A stretch of 64,000 nucleotides of DNA. Source: Mangrovimonas sp. ST2L15 (GTDB lineage: Bacteria; Bacteroidota; Bacteroidia; Flavobacteriales; Flavobacteriaceae). A model generated the notes under the pieces. The model was given only the letters and a program-made list of their open reading frames with translations. It did not search any database and was not told the DNA's origin. The stretch spans positions 38,896-102,895 of the forward strand of contig NZ_LBIQ01000031.1 in assembly GCF_001280515.1 (NCBI RefSeq). The letters are read 5' to 3'. Position numbers and translations under genes: made by a program. Position 1 is the stretch's first letter. The number at the start of each line of letters is the position of its first letter. Below, one piece after another: positions 17,351 through 27,009 of this stretch.

Positions 17351-18391
17351 ATGAATAAAAAGCAAAGACTAAACATCTTCAGGGTTTTCCTTTTCGCTGG
17401 AACCATCATCTCCCTATATTTTGTTCCCTGGATTTTAGTAAAAGCGTGGATACTTCCGTTACCTAAAACAATTGATGAGCAAATAAACCAATCTATTGAG
17501 CAGGGATTTGAAGGTATGATAGTATATGTTGACGAAGCAGGAAAGCAGCCTGTAACCTATACAGGAGGTTTTAAGAATAGAGAACAACAAGTACCAACTG
17601 ATCCAGATGCTTTGTTTAAAATTGCTAGTATCAGCAAGTTATATGATGCTGTTGCTGTGACGAAATTGGTAGGTAAAGGTCAGTTATCTTTAGATGCAAC
17701 ATTGGCAGAGTTTCTACCAGAGCTTGTTGGTAAAATAGAACATGCAGAAACAATCACTTTACGATTGATGATCCAACACCGAAGTGGCATTCCTAATTTT
17801 ACAGATACACCTGACTTTTGGGCACATCCAACAACCTCTTTTGAAGAAAGTTTAGCATTAATTGAAGGAAAACCTGCAAATTTTAAACCCGGTAATAAGT
17901 ATGAATATTGCAATACAAATTACTTATTAATAAACAAAATTATGGATGATGTGTTGGGATATCCTAATTTTCAATTTATCCAAGAAGAAATTCTAAACCC
18001 ATTACAATTGCATAATACATTTAGTTCAGCGAATGAGGTAAATATTAACAACGTAATGGGTGGTTATCATGTTGGGTATCCTCATGATTTAAAAAACAAT
18101 GATTTCGGAATGCATGCAACAGCAGAAGATGTTGGTAAGTTTATCAGAGCCTTAAATGAGGGTACTGTTTTTAAAAATGATGAAAAAGAAATATACGCTT
18201 CTATTTATGAATTTGAACATTCAGGTTGGGTGCCGGGTTACCAAAGTTTTGCTCACTATTATGAAGATATAGATACGGTTGTGGTTTGTTTTTATAACAC
18301 CACCGACCCTAAGCTACTCTATTGGAACCTATCAGAAATTATTAATAAAAGAATTTTTAAGATCCTTAAAAAGAAGAACAAAACGAATTGA
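17351..18391 (+). CDS. Serine hydrolase of the class C beta-lactamase superfamily
   Basis: The protein has 346 residues. One N-terminal membrane helix or uncleaved signal (about residues 10-35) anchors it. The SxxK nucleophile motif is in FKIASISKLYDAVAV (about residue 100), the YxN motif in YEYCNTNYLLINKIM, and an HSGWVPGYQS segment supplies the third motif (HxG). Family members are D-aminopeptidases, esterases and penicillin-binding-like enzymes; the substrate cannot be read from sequence. It is convergent with the amidohydrolase at 18520. Confidence 0.88.
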   Translation: MNKKQRLNIFRVFLFAGTIISLYFVPWILVKAWILPLPKTIDEQINQSIEQGFEGMIVYVDEAGKQPVTYTGGFKNREQQVPTDPDALFKIASISKLYDAVAVTKLVGKGQLSLDATLAEFLPELVGKIEHAETITLRLMIQHRSGIPNFTDTPDFWAHPTTSFEESLALIEGKPANFKPGNKYEYCNTNYLLINKIMDDVLGYPNFQFIQEEILNPLQLHNTFSSANEVNINNVMGGYHVGYPHDLKNNDFGMHATAEDVGKFIRALNEGTVFKNDEKEIYASIYEFEHSGWVPGYQSFAHYYEDIDTVVVCFYNTTDPKLLYWNLSEIINKRIFKILKKKNKTN

Positions 18392-18519
18392 ATCAACTAA
18401 ATAGGGAATTCAATAAAAACTCCTTTAAATCTGAAGTGTTCAACTGAATTCTATTTAAAATATTTTATTATCAAATCGTCAAGATTTTAAAGAAAAGCTA
18501 ACTGTGGTCAACATAGCGC

Positions 18520-19953
18520 TTAATACTTTTTAAGCATAAACTCGATATACCGAACAAGAGAGATTATGAGGTTATTTCTACCTGTCCCTTCTTCCTGAAA
18601 CTTATTTAGAGTTGATTCATCCAGCATTCTTCCCTTGATAAAAACGATTGAAGGTTGTTTTAATGCGCTTAAGTCATTCAATGGATTGTTCTTTAGCAGT
18701 AATAAGTTAGCCGTTTTCCCCGTTTCGATCGTTCCTAAATTCCTCATAAAATCATGGGTCTCAGCAGGGTTGATAGTGGCTGTTTCAAGCACTTCAAAAT
18801 TAGACAATCCAGCTTCTGAATAAAACTGAAGTTCTTGATGGATAGAAGACCCTGGGACTGTTACTCCGATGCCTGCATCAGTGCCGCAAATGATACTAAC
18901 CCCAGCACGATTCAGTTTGTTTAAAGCCAAAAGATGAAAGTTATGCTGCGCCTCAATTTTACCAACTATGGAATCATTTCTATTTTTTTCTGAAGCCCAT
19001 CTGTCATATTGAGCTTGACTATCTACTTTTCTTATTAGTGGATTCACCCCATTTAAATCCTGAGATTTTAAAATTTCATCATCCAGTAACATTCTATGAA
19101 TATTATGATAAACCGTCAATGTTGGACAAAAAGATGTGTTTTCAGCTTCTTTAAATGATGCAACCACCTCATTCAATTTTAAAGTATCCAAGGTATAGTT
19201 TAAAGGCTGCTGTACAATATCTTCAGCATGCTCTATGGAAACTATAGGTGATTTAAAATGATACCTATAATCAACTAGATTAGAAGGATGGGCGACGATA
19301 TCTAAATCATTCAGCTCTGCTTCCTCCATAATGATATCAAAGTATTCTTGAGGTAAGCCATAATAGGTCTTTATAAAATCATATCCTTTTTCTTTTGTAC
19401 TTCTTACCACTTCTCGAGCTTCTTCAGCACTAAACAATTGGTAATTATCATCACCTATAAATTCTGGTCCTGTCAGTTTAGGACCACTAGTAAAAAACAA
19501 CGGACTATATATCTCATCATCCTCTATGGCCTCCTTCATTCTTAGGTGCATGGGTTGTCCCCATAGGTTTCTGACCGTGGTAATACCATTTGCTAAATAC
19601 AATCCGAGCTCATATTCATCCCAAACGTGTACATGCATATCTATCAAACCAGGCATTAAAAATTGATTTGTTCCATCTATAATGGTCACTTCATCAAGGT
19701 CTATGTCATCTTCTATTTGGGTAATAATTCCTTTCTGTACTAAAACTGATTTATTGTTCATGACCGTATCCATGGTCATGGGAATGAGGTTGACATTTTT
19801 GATAAGAATTTTTTGGTCACTTTCTACGACATCTTTAGGTATGTGTAAATAGGATGTTTTTTGCCCATCAATTAAAAAAACACCTAAAATGATTAGAAAT
19901 AAAATACCGATAATGACACCTATAACTTGGAAGATTCTTTTGATGAACCTCAT
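18520..19953 (-). CDS. Membrane-anchored amidohydrolase
   Basis: From the ATG at 19953 the protein has 477 residues; an in-frame ATG at 19998 would add 15 residues before the membrane anchor. An N-terminal helix (about residues 5-28) anchors it with the enzyme in the periplasm. The amidohydrolase barrel has the HxH metal motif in MPGLIDMHVHVWDE, His residues in DIVAHPSNL and SIEHAEDI, and the catalytic Asp in IICGTDAGIGV. The closing GTIETGKTANLLLLKNNP is typical of imidazolonepropionase- or prolidase-like members. The substrate is unknown. Confidence 0.88.
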   Translation of the reverse strand: MRFIKRIFQVIGVIIGILFLIILGVFLIDGQKTSYLHIPKDVVESDQKILIKNVNLIPMTMDTVMNNKSVLVQKGIITQIEDDIDLDEVTIIDGTNQFLMPGLIDMHVHVWDEYELGLYLANGITTVRNLWGQPMHLRMKEAIEDDEIYSPLFFTSGPKLTGPEFIGDDNYQLFSAEEAREVVRSTKEKGYDFIKTYYGLPQEYFDIIMEEAELNDLDIVAHPSNLVDYRYHFKSPIVSIEHAEDIVQQPLNYTLDTLKLNEVVASFKEAENTSFCPTLTVYHNIHRMLLDDEILKSQDLNGVNPLIRKVDSQAQYDRWASEKNRNDSIVGKIEAQHNFHLLALNKLNRAGVSIICGTDAGIGVTVPGSSIHQELQFYSEAGLSNFEVLETATINPAETHDFMRNLGTIETGKTANLLLLKNNPLNDLSALKQPSIVFIKGRMLDESTLNKFQEEGTGRNNLIISLVRYIEFMLKKY

Positions 19954-20118
19954 AACTTTTAAAGAATTTGGGATTACCTTTTTAAACCAAACAACCATTG
20001 ATACTTTGTGCCTAGTTTTCAGAAAAAATAATCATAAGTTGAAGTAAATTTAGCACATACTTTAGTAACTTGAAACTCAATACACCATATTTATTTTTAC
20101 CTTAATAAAAAGATATCC

Positions 20119-20508
20119 ATGGGAAAAAAAGGACCAATGCCCACCTATAAAACGGTGGACGATTATATAGCACACCAACCACAAGAAGTTAAACAGGTTT
20201 TGGAAGAACTTAGAGCTATTATTAAGGAAGCTGCTCCAGAAGTGGTTGAAATATTAAATTACAAGATTCCTTGTTTTTCCTTCATTCCCAATGCCAAAAG
20301 AGACCAACAGATCATGATGGCAGGTTATGCAAAATTTGTTGGGTTTTACCCTTTTCCTACCACGATAGAAAAGTTTTCAGAAGCCTTGAAGGAATTTAAA
20401 AAAGGTAAAGGATCGGTTCAATTCCCTCTTGATAAACCTTTACCTAAGGATTTAATTATAGAAATGGTTCAATACCGAAGGAAAGAACTTTTAAATGACA
20501 ATATGTAA
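20119..20508 (+). CDS. DUF1801 domain protein
   Basis: The 129-residue protein has the DUF1801 pattern: YKTVDDYIAHQPQEVKQVLEE at the start, APEVVEILNYKIPCF in the middle and GFYPFPTTIEKFSEAL, then a basic GKGSVQFPLDKPLP segment. The fold is shared with bacterial frataxin-like iron-chaperone proteins (YdhG type), but the biochemical role of most members is unknown. It is cytoplasmic and appears to be monocistronic. Confidence 0.88.
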   Translation: MGKKGPMPTYKTVDDYIAHQPQEVKQVLEELRAIIKEAAPEVVEILNYKIPCFSFIPNAKRDQQIMMAGYAKFVGFYPFPTTIEKFSEALKEFKKGKGSVQFPLDKPLPKDLIIEMVQYRRKELLNDNM

Positions 20509-20695
20509 TCCTTTTGTTTAAAGCCGATAATTGGTGGCATAGTTAAAATATTCAGGGATTAAACAGAGGTCACTTACCTTTCAAAAATTAAAATGGGTGA
20601 TTTTAATAGACAGATAACCCAATTAATGGGTGATTTGACCTTGTCACTTCAAAAGAGCCTATCTATTTTTGATTTGATAATCAACCATATAATCG

Positions 20696-22162
20696 ATGAC
20701 CTCTTTAGAAACCATACTTCTTATTGTTATTACCATTCTGCCTTTTACGAAGCGTTGGATTTTCAAATTTGCAAAACCCCTTTATTGTTCCATTTGTATC
20801 GGTATAATAATGGGTCTTCATTTATTGATTGATGGCTATCGTTGGCAAATGATTCCGGCGTACTTAATGGCTCTCATTGTAGTTTGGAAGATTCAAACCT
20901 TAAACCTACAAAAGCCCAAACGTTTATCGTTCCTTAAAATTTTAGGGTTTACTTCATTGCTTATACTTGCCACCTTAGCTTGGTCTGTTCCGAAGATACT
21001 ACCAGTCTTCTCGTTACCAGAACCTAGAGGAAACTATCATGTTGGAACACAAGATATTCAAATCACCACAGATAGAAATGAACCTATTACAAATGATTTG
21101 ACTGATAAACGCTCCTTTATGTGTAAGATTTGGTATCCTAGCGATCAAGATGTTTCCTCAAAGAAAAGTGAGCCTTATATAGATGAAGCTAGTCGAGAAG
21201 GTTTTGCTACAAAATATGGACTACCAGCCTCAGCATTGAATTACTTGAACCATATTAAAACTTATGTGTATAAGAATATAGCTGTAGCTAATAAAAAATT
21301 TCCTGTTCTAATTTTTTCTCATGGCTACGGATCAAAGGCGACGGGGTACTATGCTTTGTTAACTGAAATAGCCAGTCAAGGGTACATCGTTATCAACATG
21401 AACCATACCTATGAGAGCCTGGGAACAACCTATCCTGATAGCAGCAAAGCTTTTTTTGATTATGATTTCCAAAGATCCATATCTGCCGATGCGATGTCAA
21501 CCATAGAACCAATTGCTAAAGCATTCAGAAGAAACCTGAGTTATGAACAAAGGCATCCCATCGTTAAAAAGGCGATTGCTCATTATTTTGAAGGAGACAT
21601 ACAAAACAGGTGGGCAGAAGATATTATTAGTGTCTTAGACCTACTCGAAAGCTGGAATGCAGAAGGTATCTTTAAAGATCATTTAGACCTCGATAAAATA
21701 GGTGTTTTAGGGCATTCTGTTGGGGGTGGAACAGCTGGTAATGTTGCCATGAAAGATTCTCGGATAAAAGCTGCAGCCAATTTAGATGGCATTCAGTGGG
21801 GAACAATGATTGATAGTACTTACCAAATTCCTTATCTATACATTTCTGCTGATTGGCCTTCCGACCATGAAGACATAAATTCACACATTTACATCAAAAA
21901 AAGCCATGACTATTTCTATGAAGCAAAGCTTTTGAATTCAGGACATCCCAATTTTATGGATATCCCATTTATGATTCCCATTCCTGATTTGGCAGGAACG
22001 GGAACTATTGATCCCTATCTGGGAATGGAAATCGTTACTAAAACAGTCCTTACCTTTTTTGACAAACATTTAAAAAATCAAGTTGATGCTAATCCTCAAG
22101 ACTTAGCGAATCAATATGAGCTTTTAGAGATGCAAACATTTAAAGGTGACTCTATTCGTTAG
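20696..22162 (+). CDS. Membrane-anchored alpha/beta hydrolase, PAF-acetylhydrolase-like
   Basis: The protein has 488 residues. The first 115 or so residues contain about four membrane helices. A hydrolase domain follows with an oxyanion segment VLIFSHGYGSKATGY, the nucleophile elbow GVLGHSVGGG (Ser near residue 342), an acid in AANLDGIQWG and a His in NSGHPNFMDIP. The order and the HPNF motif resemble platelet-activating-factor acetylhydrolase-type enzymes and dienelactone hydrolases. The catalytic domain probably faces the periplasm. Its stop is one base from the stop of the convergent beta-helix gene. Confidence 0.83.
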   Translation: MTSLETILLIVITILPFTKRWIFKFAKPLYCSICIGIIMGLHLLIDGYRWQMIPAYLMALIVVWKIQTLNLQKPKRLSFLKILGFTSLLILATLAWSVPKILPVFSLPEPRGNYHVGTQDIQITTDRNEPITNDLTDKRSFMCKIWYPSDQDVSSKKSEPYIDEASREGFATKYGLPASALNYLNHIKTYVYKNIAVANKKFPVLIFSHGYGSKATGYYALLTEIASQGYIVINMNHTYESLGTTYPDSSKAFFDYDFQRSISADAMSTIEPIAKAFRRNLSYEQRHPIVKKAIAHYFEGDIQNRWAEDIISVLDLLESWNAEGIFKDHLDLDKIGVLGHSVGGGTAGNVAMKDSRIKAAANLDGIQWGTMIDSTYQIPYLYISADWPSDHEDINSHIYIKKSHDYFYEAKLLNSGHPNFMDIPFMIPIPDLAGTGTIDPYLGMEIVTKTVLTFFDKHLKNQVDANPQDLANQYELLEMQTFKGDSIR

Positions 22163-22163
22163 A

Positions 22164-23723
22164 CTATAATGTTTCTGGAAATTCATGTGCACCTATATCT
22201 TGTGAGCTTCCCACCAAATGTGGATTTCCAAAATAATCCTGCACATTGACGTCCAAATCTAAATTAACACCAGCATCTATTAGTGGTGAATTTGAATCTA
22301 ATTGGTAATTGAACAAGTTAGGATTTTCATAGGAATTTCCTTCAAACTGAATTTTGTTATGGGCGTCAATACCACCATACAAAATGTTATTCTTTACTTG
22401 TACTACATTTTGATTCCAATTATTATAAGACATAAACGCCAAATTTTCGTTTTGAATCACTGTATTATTAAAGAAATAAATACCAGAAATGGAGTTTGGT
22501 GAGGCCATATTGAAAACAAATAAACTACCACTATAACCATTGGCATCATTATCTGAAATATTATATCTCACCATGATGTTTGACATATCTCTGGCACCTT
22601 CAAATTGTCCTACCTGAAATCCTGCACCAAAATTATCATGAGAATAGTTGTACTGCATAGTTCCATTAACAACTCCTCCATCCAAATCAAAGGCTGCTCC
22701 ATCACAACCTTGACTCATGATGTTATAAACCTCATTGTGCTCTATAAGCACATCTTTAGCATCCCAATACCAGATACCGCAGTTACCACCGCAATGGGTA
22801 TTGTCGTAACCACTGTCATGTACTTCACTACCGGAGATAGATGAATATTGAACATCAGATAATACAATACCATTTCCACTATGGCTCCAAGCATTATCCC
22901 ATCCACTTATGTTGTAAACATGGCAATCTGAAACATGAATATTTTCATGAGAGTATCCCACTTTACTTTGACTGAAAAATCCCTTTGATTGAATACCACT
23001 CTCCATACAGTCAAAAACCGTACAATCTGTTATAAGAACCTCAGAAAATCCAGAAGTATCATTAACTCCTTCTATTTGAATCCCCGTATAGGCACCACTA
23101 ACATTTAAATTGGCTAATGAAATATCTTCCATTTTGGTATTTCCTTGTAAATCATTTAGTAGGTTAATTCCATTTCTTGGAAATTCACCAGGTGCAACCG
23201 AAGGAACAGCCACATTAAAACCTATTAATTCCAAACCAGAAGTATTAATAACGTCTACCCCTTGTAAGGTAGCTGTTCCTGATCCATAAGAACTAACCAT
23301 AATTTTATTGTTTGGGTCTCCCCCATCATTAGAATCCAATGTTAGGACGCCGTAAGTGGCTCCTCCTTGGAACATGATTGAAAATCCTGGATTCACATGT
23401 TCTTCACTAGCTCTTTCACTAGTTTTCCAAGCCGTTTCATGGCTTAACCCATCATTGGCGTCATTACCTGTGGGTGAAATAAAAAAGGTATTAGTAACTG
23501 CAGGTGTATCCTCTGAAGATTCAATGACATCTTCCTGGCTTTCTGCAAGTACCTCTTCGGTTTCTAAACCTTGCTCAACAAGATCCTCTGTTTCTGAAGT
23601 ACACCCAAAGAACATGGGTACTAACATAATGATTCCGAACTTGGCAGTTGTTCTATAAGAACTACCTAATTGCTGGGTTAACCATGCTCGGGTACTGGAG
23701 TGATTTTTTTTGGGGCTAATCAT
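22164..23723 (-). CDS. Right-handed parallel beta-helix lipoprotein
   Basis: The protein has 519 residues. A long n-region (about 28 residues) precedes a hydrophobic stretch ending in FFGC, so it is probably a lipoprotein. An acidic, low-complexity linker follows (about residues 42-75). The domain then opens with FFISPTGNDANDGLS, a common start of DUF1565 and polysaccharide-active beta-helix proteins. Many NxI/VxxN coil repeats fill residues 150-500 (NEVYNIMSQGCDGAAFDLDG is one). The fold is shared by lyases, fucosidase- or xylanase-like GHs and non-catalytic proteins. I see no certain catalytic set. It has a clear promoter far upstream (23991-24021). Confidence 0.8.
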   Translation of the reverse strand: MISPKKNHSSTRAWLTQQLGSSYRTTAKFGIIMLVPMFFGCTSETEDLVEQGLETEEVLAESQEDVIESSEDTPAVTNTFFISPTGNDANDGLSHETAWKTSERASEEHVNPGFSIMFQGGATYGVLTLDSNDGGDPNNKIMVSSYGSGTATLQGVDVINTSGLELIGFNVAVPSVAPGEFPRNGINLLNDLQGNTKMEDISLANLNVSGAYTGIQIEGVNDTSGFSEVLITDCTVFDCMESGIQSKGFFSQSKVGYSHENIHVSDCHVYNISGWDNAWSHSGNGIVLSDVQYSSISGSEVHDSGYDNTHCGGNCGIWYWDAKDVLIEHNEVYNIMSQGCDGAAFDLDGGVVNGTMQYNYSHDNFGAGFQVGQFEGARDMSNIMVRYNISDNDANGYSGSLFVFNMASPNSISGIYFFNNTVIQNENLAFMSYNNWNQNVVQVKNNILYGGIDAHNKIQFEGNSYENPNLFNYQLDSNSPLIDAGVNLDLDVNVQDYFGNPHLVGSSQDIGAHEFPETL

Positions 23724-23990
23724 TCTCTAATCCGTTTAAAAATTAATATGTCTCTTAAATGATTTCTTAAAAACCTAGAAAAGAAATACGTTTCTACACG
23801 GTTTAGAATAAAACAATTGAACTACAGTGCTTATTAAATTACATCTTATCATTATGGGATTGAACTTTCAACCTTGAATGCTATTGATGAATTCTATAAG
23901 ACAAAGAACCATTGTTAATTACTAAAAGGTGCTCCCCAATTGGGAAAAAATTTAGGGAGTGGTCGCTATTAATTAATCATTTCTTGTTGC

Positions 23991-24021
23991 CAAATGTATT
24001 TATATATTTTAAAAAAACAAA
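23991..24021 (-). promoter_or_regulatory. Canonical Bacteroidota promoter for the beta-helix gene
   Basis: Read on the minus strand this is TTTG, 19 bases, then TACATTTG. Both boxes match the -33 TTTG / -7 TAnnTTTG consensus perfectly with ideal spacing. It is among the best promoter matches I found in the window. Confidence 0.7.
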
Positions 24022-24022
24022 C

Positions 24023-24062
24023 AAAAAAGTGTATTTTATCGTAAAAAAAGTGTTTTTAATCG
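24023..24062 (-). promoter_or_regulatory. Two 21-bp-spaced direct repeats next to the -33 box
   Basis: On the plus strand the units read AAAAAAGTGTATTTTATCG (24023-24041) and AAAAAGTGTTTTTAATCG (24045-24062). Their AGTGT cores are exactly 21 bp apart, two helical turns. They begin one base upstream of the -33 box, the usual place for a dimeric activator such as an AraC-type protein. Confidence 0.5.
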
Positions 24063-24314
24063 ATATTTAAGGAATTTTCTTACTGAAATAACGTTTCTTG
24101 TTCAATCAAGAATATGATATCACCCCTATTTATGTATTTCAGTGGCTATATCACCCATTAATTCTTTGTTAGATTGTCTTATATTTTGATACCATACAAG
24201 AAGTCAATTTTGCTCACGAATGCCATAGTAATGATTTCTACATATACAATCGAATATAAATTGTATGGAATTATCACTTTTTGAACCCCATTTTCATTTA
24301 AATTCACTTCTATT

Positions 24315-25064
24315 TTAATCTTGTAGTTGACTATTTATCATTTCAATAAGATGTTCAACCTCATCTTTTAAAAACATGTAATTCTGAGATTGCCTCTGGA
24401 AAGCGGATTTTTTGAAAAGTACCCATGTAATAAATTCTCGATTCTTTCCCAGCACTTCCAAATCTAATTCAGGAAGATTGTTTTCTATACCAGTAAGGGC
24501 ATGAGCAATTGTCTTTGTTGGTACAACCGTAGAAAAGATGCTAGGAAAAACAAACTCCTGATTGGTCTCCAACATTCTATTGTCATCAAAATTTAGCTTT
24601 GTGAGTTTATAATAATAAAGTAATTCTGACCGAAGTTTATCATCAAGAATCAAGTCTATTTTTCCTGTACTAATGGCTTGATCAAAGGTTGTGGTAGTAC
24701 TTTGAAAATAATTATTTGAAAGAATTTTTTCAATACTACTTGAGAAAGAGTTAAAATTAAATCCTAGATGGCCATTAACAATCAACAAGGTTGTATCTAC
24801 AGCCTTAAGTCCAATTTCTGCTCCATCTTGGAATTGATTAAGTAATTCAATATCTGTCTCTAAGTTGTTTTTAAAATTGTGTAAAATCAATTGTTCGCTT
24901 TTCCGTTCCTTTCGATAATCATTCCAAGAGTTTATTTGTAAAGCAATCAATATCCCTATAACTACAAGAATTATTTCGCCCACGGCGTAAAGAAGATACT
25001 TTTTGAACTTACTCTCAGTAACCAATCCCTTCCTAATTTTTCGAAAGAAGCTTATCATAAACAC
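24315..25064 (-). CDS. DUF6090 family membrane protein
   Basis: The 249-residue protein has the typical DUF6090 start: a basic FFRKIRKGLVTESKFKKYLL segment, then one membrane helix with GEIILVVIGILIALQINSWN, and then a soluble, mostly helical domain. The family is common in flavobacteria, usually in multiple copies, and has no known function. The C-terminal part should be periplasmic. It lies in the same direction as the hydrolase gene at 25194 but is separated from it by 129 bases. Confidence 0.85.
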   Translation of the reverse strand: MFMISFFRKIRKGLVTESKFKKYLLYAVGEIILVVIGILIALQINSWNDYRKERKSEQLILHNFKNNLETDIELLNQFQDGAEIGLKAVDTTLLIVNGHLGFNFNSFSSSIEKILSNNYFQSTTTTFDQAISTGKIDLILDDKLRSELLYYYKLTKLNFDDNRMLETNQEFVFPSIFSTVVPTKTIAHALTGIENNLPELDLEVLGKNREFITWVLFKKSAFQRQSQNYMFLKDEVEHLIEMINSQLQD

Positions 25065-25193
25065 AAATTTTACCTAAAAATATGATTTTTAATCAATTAT
25101 GACGTAAAAATGAAAAGCTGCATGGGGAAAGTGATTTAAGAAAATGGAGCTTTTTTTTATTCCAAAAGTTTTATCTAACCATTTTCGGATCTC

Positions 25194-26276
25194 TTATTCC
25201 GTTCTTTCTTTAATCCAGTCAAGCACAATAGTCATTGCTTGTGGTGAAAAAGTTTGCTCTATGGTTCCATATTCATTTGGTAAGCCTGTTTCACTTTCTT
25301 GAAATAAATGGTTCAATTTTTCGAGCTCAAAAACCGTCACATTCTTATTGCCATTCTCATGGAGTATTTTCTCAATAGCCGCTAGATTTTCTTTGGGCGG
25401 CACTTGTAAATCATTAGATCCATTTAGAGCCAAAACAGAGCAAGTGGTTTTGCTTAAAGCTGTTTGTGGGTCAAACTTTATAAAGTCGGTTAACCATGGC
25501 CATGACATCTGCTCTGAAAGAGTATTAATTTGATTTTCTGGCAACATGGCACCAAACACTTTAGTGAAGTAATCTTTTAGTTCTCCTTGTAATTGCACTC
25601 TATCCTCTGATTTTATAATAAGGTCATAAGCCCCCTTCATATTATTTTGTCCCTGTGCAATTCCAAATTCTGGAACACCCGCTTTTCTCTCAATTAATTC
25701 CTTTTGCAATAACATCAATTGATCACCCCTTATACCAGAACCAGCAAGAAGTACAATAAAAGCAACCCCTTCATTTTCACTTGCCACAATGGGTGCAATG
25801 ACGCCTCCTAAACTATGTCCTATCAAGCCTATTTGGGAATGATTTAGTTCTTTTCTGGATTTTAAATATTGAAAAGCACTTTCAGTATCGTTTACAAAGC
25901 CATCCAAACCTGTGTCATTGTAACTACCCTGTGACTCACCTGTCTCTCTATCATCAACGCGTAAGACAGCTATACCATTATTAGTCAAATAATCAGAAAT
26001 GACCAGAAATGGTTTATGTTTTAAGAGCTCTGAATTTCTATCTTGAGGCCCGCTTCCACTTATCAGAATAACTGCAGGGAAGTTGGAACCCTTTTTTGGA
26101 TATGATAAGGTCCCAGCCAAAGAAATATGATCCACCTTGTTTTCAAAAACGACATTTTCAGAAACATAATCAAATGGCTCTTTGGGCTCCTGTGGTCTTT
26201 TGGTTTGTGCAAATAGACATAGGGAGGTCGATATTAACAATAAAAACAGGGAAATGGTTTTCTTATTTAAATTCAT
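25194..26276 (-). CDS. Exported alpha/beta hydrolase
   Basis: The protein has 360 residues with a signal peptide ending near SLCLFAQ (about residue 24). The hydrolase domain shows VILISGSGPQDRNSE, AVLRVDDRETGESQG, the nucleophile elbow GLIGHSLGGVIAP (Ser near residue 152), an acid in LALNGSNDLQVPP and a His in LEKLNHLFQE. This pattern is typical of the peptidase S9-like or esterase hydrolases that Bacteroidota export to the periplasm. The substrate is unknown. A perfect -7 box lies at 26328-26335. Confidence 0.88.
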   Translation of the reverse strand: MNLNKKTISLFLLLISTSLCLFAQTKRPQEPKEPFDYVSENVVFENKVDHISLAGTLSYPKKGSNFPAVILISGSGPQDRNSELLKHKPFLVISDYLTNNGIAVLRVDDRETGESQGSYNDTGLDGFVNDTESAFQYLKSRKELNHSQIGLIGHSLGGVIAPIVASENEGVAFIVLLAGSGIRGDQLMLLQKELIERKAGVPEFGIAQGQNNMKGAYDLIIKSEDRVQLQGELKDYFTKVFGAMLPENQINTLSEQMSWPWLTDFIKFDPQTALSKTTCSVLALNGSNDLQVPPKENLAAIEKILHENGNKNVTVFELEKLNHLFQESETGLPNEYGTIEQTFSPQAMTIVLDWIKERTE

Positions 26277-26327
26277 ACTTAAAAAGTTTTTGAAAACTAA
26301 TACTTAAATGATTGAAACGGGTCCTTT

Positions 26328-26335
26328 CAAAGATA
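26328..26335 (-). promoter_or_regulatory. Candidate -7 box of the alpha/beta hydrolase gene
   Basis: On the minus strand this reads TATCTTTG, a perfect TAnnTTTG, about 52 bases upstream of the start codon at 26276. No TTG is found at the -33 distance. Confidence 0.35.
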
Positions 26336-26513
26336 GATAAAGAAGTACTTTGTCTTTTGGAATTCTTAAAGAAATCAAGGAACTAAACCTTATATGCTTC
26401 TGCTTCAAAAAGTAAAAAAAAAAAGGATAATACTTTCAATAGGAAAGAAATTTTAAAAAATAGAAATACTTGTCAAATAAAAATCTATTTTTAAGTTCAT
26501 AACAAAAATCCTT

Positions 26514-26876
26514 ATGACCATGAAAATCAAATTTTTATACTTAATGATCATTACAGTATCTACTATCATTTTATCATGTAGTGATGATGATGCTGATAGC
26601 TTTTTCAGTTGCCTTGGAGAAACATCGATAACTCACATAGTACATAATATTGACTCAAATAATGCCCTACAAGTAAATTTTGAGATTGAATACAATGGTG
26701 ACTATAGTTTATCAAATGTTCAATGGGATTTTGGAGATGGTTCATCAGGATCAGGAGCAACTACTTCTCACACCTACAATTCGGCTGGAACCTACTTAAT
26801 AAAAGCAAGTGTATCTGTAAATGAAGAAGGTAACAACTGTTCTTTCACGAAAGACAAGTCAATTACGGTAGACTAG
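26514..26876 (+). CDS. Small PKD-domain lipoprotein, probably surface exposed
   Basis: The 120-residue protein has a lipoprotein signal ending in ILSC. The Cys is followed by SDDDADS, an acidic cluster of the kind that directs lipoproteins to the cell surface in flavobacteria. Residues about 40-120 form a single PKD domain with VQWDFGDGSSGSGATTSHTY and SAGTYLIKASV. The function is unknown; PKD domains often mediate protein or glycan contacts. It faces the terminator shared with the end of the large minus-strand locus. An alternative start is the ATG at 26520. Confidence 0.8.
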   Translation: MTMKIKFLYLMIITVSTIILSCSDDDADSFFSCLGETSITHIVHNIDSNNALQVNFEIEYNGDYSLSNVQWDFGDGSSGSGATTSHTYNSAGTYLIKASVSVNEEGNNCSFTKDKSITVD

Positions 26877-26955
26877 AAAATCTCCTTTAATCCTATTGTA
26901 TTAAAAGAATCCTATATACGTGACTTTTTTCCAAGCACTATTTAATCTTCAAAAC

Positions 26956-26993
26956 AAAAAAGCTATCAAATTTAAATTTGATAGCTTTTTTTT
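26956..26993. terminator. Strong bidirectional intrinsic terminator
   Basis: A perfect inverted repeat has arms 26961-26973 and 26974-26986 (13 bases each, AGCTATCAAATTT and its complement). An A-run precedes it and an eight-base T-run follows it, so it can terminate in both directions. It separates the plus-strand PKD gene from the 3' end of the xyloglucan locus. Confidence 0.85.
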
Positions 26994-27009
26994 AAGTTCA
27001 CGTATTCCT

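Larger units (their letters stand above)
23724..24314. other. Long AT-rich intergenic region with promoter and leader of the beta-helix gene
   Basis: No gene is visible. The part next to the beta-helix gene (23724 to about 23985) should be a 5' leader of about 260 nt if the promoter at 23991-24021 is used. It contains the palindrome CCCAATTGGG at 23935-23944. The part beyond 24062 lies downstream of the DUF6090 stop and shows nothing clear. Confidence 0.5.

Noticed and set aside
18399..18456. Imperfect inverted repeat between the serine hydrolase and amidohydrolase genes as terminator.
   Set aside because: Two 6-base arms with a bulge and a loop of over 30 bases make a stable hairpin unlikely.
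20593..20832. Plus-strand open frame of 79 codons overlapping the PAF-acetylhydrolase-like gene.
   Set aside because: It overlaps the better-supported hydrolase in another frame, has no recognisable domain, and its start lies in the intergenic leader.
23935..23944. Palindrome CCCAATTGGG in the leader of the beta-helix gene.
   Set aside because: It is only 10 bases long with no second copy; not enough to call an operator.
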